A stretch of DNA of 11,660 nt from Bacteroidota bacterium. GTDB lineage: Bacteria > Bacteroidota > Ignavibacteria > UBA10030 > UBA8401. Below, piece by piece: positions 1 through 5,424 of this stretch. The translations under genes and the position numbers were made by a program. The notes beneath the pieces are model-generated. The model saw only the letters and a list, made by a program, of their open reading frames with translations, searched no databases and was not told the origin of the DNA. The stretch is from assembly GCA_030824295.1 (NCBI GenBank), contig JAVBYA010000460.1, positions 1-11,660 of the forward strand. Reading direction: 5' to 3'. Numbering within the stretch: position 1 is the first letter of the stretch; each line of letters opens with the position of its first letter.

Positions 1-552
1 CAGGATCACGCCGCCGCCCGACATCTCCTTCTGCGAGAACCATGCTCCGTCCGAAGACGGACGCTTCAGCCATCCGGTCTTGGCGTAGAACACTTTGCCG
101 AGTTCCTTGTTCTCGATGAAGCTGCGGAGCATCATCGTATCGGGCCGGAACCGGTGGTTCATTCCGACCATCAGTTTCCGTTTGTTCTTCTTCACCGATT
201 CGGCGATGGCAATGGCCTCGTCCAATTTCCGGGCGATCGGTTTCTCCACGAACACATCCCGCTTCGCTTCCAGCGCAGCGATCGCCACTTCTTTATGCGC
301 ATCAGTGGAAGTGCAGACGTCCACCGCATCCAGCTCTTCGTTGGCGAGCATCTCGTTGTAATCGGTATAGAATTTCTTGATGCCGTATTTCTCTGCCAGC
401 GCACGGGCACGGGTCTTGTCCCGATCGCACACACTGGTGATCTGCACATCCGGCAGTTTCGTGAGTATCGGCAGATGGAACACCTGGGAGATCCATCCCA
501 GTCCGACGATACCGATCTTCGCTTTTTCCGTTGTAGCTTCCGTAGCGGCCAT
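1..552 (-). CDS. Gfo/Idh/MocA family NAD(P)-dependent oxidoreductase (N-terminal part, runs off left edge)
   Basis: The 184 codons in the window read without a stop from an ATG at 552 to base 1, so the C-terminal half lies outside. Residues 12-22 form the Rossmann nucleotide-binding turn (KIGIVGLGWIS). Residues 102-106 (VEKPI) carry the EKP motif whose Lys normally takes part in catalysis, and residues 130-135 (GMNHRF) are the usual segment after it. Members of this family are soluble enzymes that oxidise or reduce sugars, inositols and related hydroxyl compounds with NAD(P). The substrate cannot be told from this half. The gene starts 24 bases after the dxs stop with only a weak GACGGG-like ribosome site, so it is probably the last or a later gene of the xseA-xseB-dxs transcript. 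The first ten residues (MAATEATTEK) are a low-complexity leader before the fold. Family assignment is secure, function open. Confidence 0.9.
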   Translation of the reverse strand, partial: MAATEATTEKAKIGIVGLGWISQVFHLPILTKLPDVQITSVCDRDKTRARALAEKYGIKKFYTDYNEMLANEELDAVDVCTSTDAHKEVAIAALEAKRDVFVEKPIARKLDEAIAIAESVKKNKRKLMVGMNHRFRPDTMMLRSFIENKELGKVFYAKTGWLKRPSSDGAWFSQKEMSGGGVIL

Positions 553-576
553 AATCCCGTCCGAATCGATTGTAGG

Positions 577-2484
577 TTATTGTACTGAACGATGGAAAGC
601 TTTGACGACCTCGGCGATGCCGGGAGCGTCCAATTTCGTCAAGCGAAGCAGTTCAGCAGGTGTTCCTTGCGTCACGTAACCGTCCACCAGGCCATGGGTC
701 TTCACGGATACGGACGGAGCATTCATCGACGCAAATTCTTCCAGGACCCCGGAGCCGAACCCGCCGATGATGCTGTTCTCTTCCACCGTGACGATACGCT
801 TGAATCTGCCGGCCAATTCTTCGAGTTTCTTCCTGTCCAGCGGCTTGATGAACCGCATGTTGATGACCTCTGCCTGAATGCCGTCCGCTGCCAGTAGTTC
901 CGCCGCTTGCAGGGATTGCGCGACCATCGTCCCCACGGCGAGGATGGCGATATCCTTACCGCTGCGGAGCGTTACGGAGGTGCCGACAGGGATCTGTTCC
1001 ATCTTCTCTTTCACCGGGAGTCCCAGTGAATTCCCGCGCGGGTACCGGATGGCGACGGGGCAATTCTTCAGCTGAACAGACGTGTAGAGCATATCGCGCA
1101 GTTCATTCTCGTCGCTCGGCGCCATGATGACCATGTTCGGGATGCAGCGGAGGTACGACAGGTCCAATGCACCGTGATGCGTCGGTCCGTCCGCACCGAC
1201 AAGACCGGCACGGTCCATCACGAAGACCACATGCAGATCTTGCAGCGACACATCGTGGATGATCTGATCGAAGGCGCGCTGGAGGAACGTGGAATAGATC
1301 GCAACGACCGGAATATATCCTTCCGTTGCCATTCCGGCAGCGAAGGTGACAGCGTGCTGTTCTGCGATGCCGACATCGAAGAACCGTTCCGGCATCCCTT
1401 TCTGCAGGATATCGAGTCCCGTTCCGTCCGGCATGGCAGCCGTGATACCGACCACTTTGTCATTGGAACGGCAGATCTCCAGAAGAGCGTTGCCAAAGAT
1501 CTTCGTATACGCCGCAGGTGCGGTCGATTTCGGAGACTGTCCCGTTACTTTATCGAACGGGGTCACGCCATGCAGCTTGGACGCATCGCGCTCGGCCGGT
1601 TCGTATCCCTTCCCTTTTTCCGTGTTCAGATGGAGAAGGATGGGACCTTTCAATTCCTTCACATGCTGCAGGATCTCGACGAGCTTCACCACGTTGTGTC
1701 CGTTGAACGGACCGAAATACCGGAAGCCCATCGCTTCGAACATCATACCGGGAGTGACGACCGCTTTCACGCCGCGTTCCAATTTCCCGGCAACGCTCCG
1801 CAGCCGGTCGCCGAACGTATCGAGCTTGCCGGTAAGGTCCCACACATTCGCTTTGAACTTGTTGTAGGTGGGATGCGTGAGTGCTTCGGAGAAATAATTG
1901 TGTAGGGACCAGAGTGTGGGATTGTTGGCGGAGAGCGAGACCATCTTATTATCGCTCAGCACGACGATCATATCCTTCTTCAGGACGCCGGCGTTGTTGA
2001 GTCCCTCGTACGCCATACCGCCGGTGAGCGAACCGTCCCCAACGATGGCGACCACTTTGAAATCCTTCTTCGCGAAATCGCGTGCGGTGGCCATACCCAA
2101 TGCGGCAGAGATCGCGGTGTTCGCATGTCCGGCGCCGAAGGTATCGTATTCGCTTTCATCGCGGCGGAGGAAGCCGCTCAGTCCGTTCATTTGACGGATG
2201 GAATGGAGCCGGTCCTTGCGTCCTGTCAGGATCTTGTGGGGATATGCCTGATGGCCGGTATCCCACACCAGTTTATCTTCCGGAGTGTTGAAGACGTAGT
2301 GCAGAGCCACGGTCAGTTCGACCGCACCAAGTCCGGCGCCGAGATGACCGCCGGTCTTCGAAACGGAGTCGACCAGAAAACTCCGCACTTCCGCACAGAC
2401 CGTTCTGAGCGAAGAGACGTCGAGTTTCCGCAGATCGTGGGGGTCGTGGATGTGCTGCAGGAATCGTGATTGATCGGTGTCCAT
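577..2484 (-). CDS. dxs: 1-deoxy-D-xylulose-5-phosphate synthase
   Basis: Cytosolic thiamine-diphosphate enzyme that condenses pyruvate and glyceraldehyde 3-phosphate to DXP, the first step of the MEP isoprenoid route and a precursor of thiamine and pyridoxal. The 635 residues match the family length. Visible landmarks: H47 (GGHLGAGLG), H78 (DTGHQAYPHK), the ThDP motif G149-D150-G151 (GDGSLTGGMAYE), the Mg-ligand segment SDNKM with N179 and M181, catalytic E375 (GIAEQHAVTFAAGMA), then DRAGLVGADGPTHHG and IRYPRG in the transketolase-like domains. The segment 257-264 reads FGPFNGHN, where most DXS have GPxDGH, so Asp is Asn at 261. I chose the ATG at 2484 because AAGG sits 5 bases upstream. A TTG six codons earlier (2502) lies inside xseB and has no ribosome site. 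The gene follows xseB by 7 bases, so translation is probably coupled. Confidence 0.97.
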   Translation of the reverse strand: MDTDQSRFLQHIHDPHDLRKLDVSSLRTVCAEVRSFLVDSVSKTGGHLGAGLGAVELTVALHYVFNTPEDKLVWDTGHQAYPHKILTGRKDRLHSIRQMNGLSGFLRRDESEYDTFGAGHANTAISAALGMATARDFAKKDFKVVAIVGDGSLTGGMAYEGLNNAGVLKKDMIVVLSDNKMVSLSANNPTLWSLHNYFSEALTHPTYNKFKANVWDLTGKLDTFGDRLRSVAGKLERGVKAVVTPGMMFEAMGFRYFGPFNGHNVVKLVEILQHVKELKGPILLHLNTEKGKGYEPAERDASKLHGVTPFDKVTGQSPKSTAPAAYTKIFGNALLEICRSNDKVVGITAAMPDGTGLDILQKGMPERFFDVGIAEQHAVTFAAGMATEGYIPVVAIYSTFLQRAFDQIIHDVSLQDLHVVFVMDRAGLVGADGPTHHGALDLSYLRCIPNMVIMAPSDENELRDMLYTSVQLKNCPVAIRYPRGNSLGLPVKEKMEQIPVGTSVTLRSGKDIAILAVGTMVAQSLQAAELLAADGIQAEVINMRFIKPLDRKKLEELAGRFKRIVTVEENSIIGGFGSGVLEEFASMNAPSVSVKTHGLVDGYVTQGTPAELLRLTKLDAPGIAEVVKAFHRSVQ

Positions 2485-2489
2485 CGCTG

Positions 2490-2493
2490 CCTT
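2490..2493 (-). promoter_or_regulatory. Ribosome binding site of dxs (decides the start)
   Basis: AAGG read on the minus strand, 5 bases before the ATG at 2484. It overlaps the xseB stop codon TAA (2494-2492), so ribosomes finishing xseB are placed on the dxs start. It supports the ATG over the upstream TTG at 2502. Confidence 0.7.
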
Positions 2494-2725
2494 ATTCTTC
2501 AAAGTCGGTCAAATGTAATTTTCCGTTCAGGTCCTTCGTCAGCTGCTTGATACGGACCTCGGCTTTTCCCAGCGTTTCCATACACTCCTTGGAGAGCTGG
2601 ATCCCCTCCTCGTACAGCTTCAGGGATTCTTCCAGCGGAACATCCCCCTGCTCAAGCGCATCGACGATCTTCTCCAGTTTTCCCAGGGAATGTTCGAACG
2701 TCTGTTTCGTCTCTTTTTTGGACAC
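2492..2725 (-). CDS. xseB: Exodeoxyribonuclease VII small subunit
   Basis: Small helical subunit of exonuclease VII, which degrades single-stranded DNA to oligonucleotides together with XseA. At 77 residues it has the normal family length. The core reads FEHSLGKLEKIVDALEQGDV followed by PLEESLKLYEEGIQLSKEC, the hallmark of the family: two helices joined at a Gly-Asp-x-Pro-Leu-Glu-Glu turn. The start is a GTG whose first base is the last base of the xseA stop codon (TAGTG), a one-base overlap typical of translational coupling between two subunits made in linked amounts. A weak AGAAG stretch lies just upstream. The start codon is rare, but the gene order and the overlap make the choice convincing. 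Confidence 0.95.
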   Translation of the reverse strand: MSKKETKQTFEHSLGKLEKIVDALEQGDVPLEESLKLYEEGIQLSKECMETLGKAEVRIKQLTKDLNGKLHLTDFEE

Positions 2726-3921
2726 TAATTCTTCTTTCTTTGTTTGAGTTCCGCTTCGGCGCTGCCGTCGTGGAACTGGATCGTTGCTGCGCCCGCTGCT
2801 GCACCGGCAGCCGAAGAGACAATACGGTCCCCCTGGCGGACGATGGCGTAACCACGTTTCAGGACCAGTGTCGGATCGAGCGTCCTGATACGGCCGTTCA
2901 GCGAGACGGTATGCTGTTTGATCATTGCAAAACGGTGCTGCAGTCCCTGTTCGAGCCTGCGGTGCAGCTCATCCACATGTTGACTGCGCTGGCGAAGTAG
3001 ATCGTGCGGTTTATTGAACGAATAACTCTGCGTGAGATGTGCGATCGTCTGCTTGTATGAATCGATGGCATTGTTCATTGCACCGGTCATAGTATAGCAA
3101 TAATTGCGTATAAGTTCAACGACCTCCCGGACGTCCTTCACGACCAGTTCGGCCGCGGCAGAAGGGGTTGGAGCCCTCAGATCCGCAGCAAAATCGCTGA
3201 TACTGAAGTCCACCTCATGCCCGACGGCGCTGATCACCGGTATCTTCGATGCAACGATGGCGCGGGCAACGACCTCCTCATTGAACGCCCAGAGGTCCTC
3301 CAGCGAACCGCCGCCGCGTCCCACGATCATCACATCGGCCATCTTCTCGTCATTCAGCAGACCGATCGCGCCGGCGATCTCCTCTGCTGCTCCTGCTCCC
3401 TGTACTTTCACCGGGACGATGATCAGTTCCACCGCCGGGAACCGGCGGGAGAGCACGGAGATCATATCCTGCACAGCCGCTCCGGTCGGCGAGGTGACGA
3501 TGCCGATGCGGAGAGGGTATTCCGGCAGCGGACGTTTCCGTGCTTCATCGAAGAGTCCCTCCTTCTGCAGCCGTTCCTTCATCTGTTCGAACGCGATCTG
3601 CAGGTCCCCTTTTCCGAGCGGCTGGATGCTCTGACAGTCGATCTGGTAATTGCCGCGCGGTTCATAGAGGGTCACATTGCCGCGCACGATCACTTTCATT
3701 CCGTCGGCAGGACGAAAGCGGAGTTGCCCCACTCTGCTGCGCCACATAACGGCGGAGATCTGTGCCTGCTCATCCTTCAGCGTGAAGTACAGATGACCTG
3801 AGGTATGGTGCTTACAGTTGGAGATCTCCCCCTGCACCCACTGGTTCGGGAAGCCGAGTTCCAGCATTCCTTTGATCTGGCGGGTCAGTTCGCCGACCGA
3901 TATGATCCTCTCATCGCTCAT
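2725..3921 (-). CDS. xseA: Exodeoxyribonuclease VII large subunit
   Basis: Catalytic subunit of exonuclease VII (cytosol, DNA repair and recombination). The 398 residues are in order: an N-terminal OB fold for single-stranded DNA (about 5-103, with GEISNCKHHTSGHLYFTLKD), the catalytic core (about 125-345) with VTSPTGAAVQDM (142-153), GRGGGSLEDLWAFNEE (201-216) and GHEVDFSISDFAADLRAPTP (234-253), a helical segment rich in Gln and His (about 265-345), and a short beta tail with LKRGYAIVR. I chose the ATG at 3921 (MSDERIISVGELT), where family homology begins. The frame stays open upstream to about 4251, but that stretch lies antisense to bshB1 and reads as low-quality Ser/Arg sequence. No strong ribosome site precedes the ATG. 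It is the first gene of the minus-strand operon xseA-xseB-dxs. Confidence 0.96.
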   Translation of the reverse strand: MSDERIISVGELTRQIKGMLELGFPNQWVQGEISNCKHHTSGHLYFTLKDEQAQISAVMWRSRVGQLRFRPADGMKVIVRGNVTLYEPRGNYQIDCQSIQPLGKGDLQIAFEQMKERLQKEGLFDEARKRPLPEYPLRIGIVTSPTGAAVQDMISVLSRRFPAVELIIVPVKVQGAGAAEEIAGAIGLLNDEKMADVMIVGRGGGSLEDLWAFNEEVVARAIVASKIPVISAVGHEVDFSISDFAADLRAPTPSAAAELVVKDVREVVELIRNYCYTMTGAMNNAIDSYKQTIAHLTQSYSFNKPHDLLRQRSQHVDELHRRLEQGLQHRFAMIKQHTVSLNGRIRTLDPTLVLKRGYAIVRQGDRIVSSAAGAAAGAATIQFHDGSAEAELKQRKKN

Positions 3922-3991
3922 GGAGAGAATATACGTATTATTCCAAAGAGTGCGAATAAGAAAAACGTTCGTTATATTGAAAGGAAAAACC
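3922..3991. promoter_or_regulatory. Divergent intergenic region, probable promoters of xseA and bshB1
   Basis: These 70 bases are the only space between the divergent starts of xseA and bshB1, and they are clearly more A/T-rich than the flanking genes. Both operons should start here. I see -10-like hexamers (TATATT on each strand) but no well-spaced -35 partner, so exact promoter positions are not claimed. An imperfect inverted repeat GAATA-N7-TATTC lies at 3927-3943 on the xseA side. Confidence 0.45.
3981..3985 (+). promoter_or_regulatory. Ribosome binding site of bshB1 (decides the start)
   Basis: AAGGA, 6 bases before the ATG at 3992. It supports this start over in-frame upstream ATGs that would run back through the intergenic region and into xseA. 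Confidence 0.7.
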
Positions 3992-4708
3992 ATGAAACTC
4001 GACGTACTCGCCATCGGCGCCCATCCGGACGACATTGAACTCTCCTGTTCTGCGACGGTGGCCAAATTAGTGAAACAGGGGAAATCGGTCGGCATCCTGG
4101 ACCTGACGGACGGTGAACTCGGCACACGCGGAACCCGAGCTATCCGGCTGAAGGAAGCGGAGGAAGCTTCGGCGATCCTCGGTATCACCGAACGGATGCG
4201 GCTGAAGCTGCATGACGGCAATATCGAAGTGAACCAGCCGAACATCCGCAAACTGATGCAGGTGATCCGGCATTATCAGCCGACGGTGCTCCTCTTTCCG
4301 CACTGGCTGGAGCGTCATCCGGACCACGAACATGCGCACCGGCTCTGCCGCGAGGCGTGGTTCTACAGCGGTCTGGAAAAGATCCGGACCAGCTACAACG
4401 GGAAGAAGCAGGACCCGTTCCGTCCCGCCAAATACTTCCATTTCATGCAGAAATACGAGTTCACCCCCTCATTCATCGTGGATGTATCGGACGTGTATGA
4501 TGTGAAGCAGCGTTCTTTGGAGGCGTTCTCCTCCCAATTCTACAATCCCAAGAGCACGGAACGGGAAACTATGTTGAGCTCGAAACTGTTCTTGGATTCG
4601 ATCAGGGCCCGGGATATGCATTACGGCAGCCTGGTGAATGTCGCCTACGGCGAGCCGTTCTACAGTGTGGAACCGCTCGGTGTGAAATCGTTCTTCAATG
4701 TACTCTAA
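3992..4708 (+). CDS. bshB1: N-acetyl-alpha-D-glucosaminyl L-malate deacetylase (bacillithiol synthesis)
   Basis: Zinc-dependent deacetylase of the PIG-L/LmbE fold that removes the acetyl group from GlcNAc-malate, the second step in making bacillithiol, the cytosolic low-molecular-weight thiol of many Firmicutes and Bacteroidota. The 238 residues match BshB1 length. AHPDD (10-14) supplies zinc ligands H11 and D14 and the probable general base D13. RHPDH (108-112) supplies H112 as third ligand and H109 near the active site. DLTDGELGTRGT (37-48) and FSSQFYNP distinguish the BshB1 branch from other LmbE proteins such as MshB. It begins a two-gene operon, with the next gene 12 bases downstream. 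The other pathway genes bshA and bshC are not in the window, so the thiol product is an inference from family membership. A related LmbE amidase is a less likely alternative. Confidence 0.9.
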   Translation: MKLDVLAIGAHPDDIELSCSATVAKLVKQGKSVGILDLTDGELGTRGTRAIRLKEAEEASAILGITERMRLKLHDGNIEVNQPNIRKLMQVIRHYQPTVLLFPHWLERHPDHEHAHRLCREAWFYSGLEKIRTSYNGKKQDPFRPAKYFHFMQKYEFTPSFIVDVSDVYDVKQRSLEAFSSQFYNPKSTERETMLSSKLFLDSIRARDMHYGSLVNVAYGEPFYSVEPLGVKSFFNVL

Positions 4709-4709
4709 C

Positions 4710-4715
4710 AAGGAG
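4710..4715 (+). promoter_or_regulatory. Strong ribosome binding site of the zinc-ribbon gene
   Basis: AAGGAG, 5 bases before the ATG at 4721 and directly after the bshB1 stop. It is one of the strongest Shine-Dalgarno matches in the window. Confidence 0.7.
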
Positions 4716-4720
4716 CAACC

Positions 4721-5344
4721 ATGAATTGTCCCAAGTGCGGATCGCATCAGCTCAGTTCCGCCATCGTCTGCCTGCAGTGCGGCAATGTTCTGAAAGTGAT
4801 CGAAGTGACGCCGCAGCAGCGGATGATCAAGACCGCTTCCATCGTCATCCTGATCGCGGTGCTCGTCGGCGGCGTCGGGTATTTCTTTGCGACCATCAAC
4901 CGGACGTACCATCCGGTGATCGATCACCAGCCCTCCATCGGCTACGGCATCGCACCTTCCAAAGAGAAGATCAATAGTTCCACGATGAATGCCATGATCG
5001 ATGGGAATGACATCGTCATCCCTTCCGAAAAAGTGATGAACTACCGCATCGTACGGATCAAGGATCCGGAGGGCGTGCAGACCATTCCCATCCTCGTCTA
5101 TGTCACGCCGCGGGGAAAGATCGTCACGGCCATGAGTCTGAGCGAATCGTGCCGTTCCAACGATTTCTATCTGGAAGGCGAGAACATCCACTGCGCCAAC
5201 TGTCCCTCCTACTGGAACATGGAGAGTCTGGAAGCCTACGCCTGCTGTCAGAAGTATTATCCTGAGCCGATCCCGAGCACAGTTGCAGGCGGCATGCTCC
5301 GTATCGACAAGAAGATGGTGCAGGAATGGCGGACACGGATCTGA
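4721..5344 (+). CDS. Membrane-anchored zinc-ribbon protein with Cys-rich DUF2318-like C-terminal part
   Basis: A protein of 207 residues of unknown role. Residues 1-25 are a zinc ribbon with two CxxC pairs (C3/C6 and C17/C20). Residues 37-57 are one membrane helix (TASIVILIAVLVGGVGYFFA). The rest is soluble and probably outside the membrane. From about 123 the chain reads like the DUF2318 iron-sulfur-type domain: VTPRGKIVTAMSLSESC, then YLEGENIHCANC with C158/C161, a Cys-Cys at 175-176, and a closing P-I-P followed by GGMLRI. In that family the cysteines are thought to bind metal or Fe-S, but ligation here is not proven. The N-terminal ribbon is on the other side of the membrane if the topology is simple. 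The gene shares an operon with bshB1 and ends just before a terminator. I do not know its function. The DUF2318 match is from memory of the motif and is tentative. Confidence 0.75.
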   Translation: MNCPKCGSHQLSSAIVCLQCGNVLKVIEVTPQQRMIKTASIVILIAVLVGGVGYFFATINRTYHPVIDHQPSIGYGIAPSKEKINSSTMNAMIDGNDIVIPSEKVMNYRIVRIKDPEGVQTIPILVYVTPRGKIVTAMSLSESCRSNDFYLEGENIHCANCPSYWNMESLEAYACCQKYYPEPIPSTVAGGMLRIDKKMVQEWRTRI

Positions 5345-5366
5345 TCGATCCGGACACACATATGTA

Positions 5367-5403
5367 AACGACAAAGGCCGGTCACTGACCGGCCTTTGTC
5401 GTT
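5367..5403. terminator. Bidirectional intrinsic terminator between convergent operons
   Basis: A 17-base-pair perfect inverted repeat (stem 5367-5383 and 5387-5403) with a three-base loop ACT. The core is AAAGGCCGGTC pairing with GACCGGCCTTT. The GC-rich stem flanked by A and T runs can stop transcription both ways. It lies 22 bases after the zinc-ribbon gene and 21 bases after ccmF in the opposite direction. The trailing T-run is short on both strands. Confidence 0.9.
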
Positions 5404-5424
5404 ATACACGTTCTTATTACGCAG

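Noticed and set aside
1174..1905. Plus-strand open frame of 243 codons opposite dxs
   Set aside because: It is a shadow of dxs codon bias. The opposite strand carries all the DXS motifs.
3818..3991. N-terminal extension of bshB1 by 58 residues
   Set aside because: It would run through the xseA coding strand and the intergenic region. The ATG at 3992 has a good ribosome site and the family N-terminus MKLDVLAIGAHPDD.
3922..4251. N-terminal extension of xseA by 110 residues
   Set aside because: The stretch is antisense to bshB1 and low in complexity. Exonuclease VII homology starts at the ATG at 3921.
4721..5344. Whether the zinc-ribbon/Cys-rich protein could stand in for CcmG or CcmH
   Set aside because: It is on the other strand beyond a terminator, lacks a thioredoxin fold pattern, and its CxxC spacing fits a zinc ribbon and a DUF2318-like domain better.
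4469..5374. Minus-strand open frame of 301 codons opposite bshB1 and the zinc-ribbon gene
   Set aside because: It runs into the terminator stem and across two plus-strand genes with strong ribosome sites, and has no family motif.
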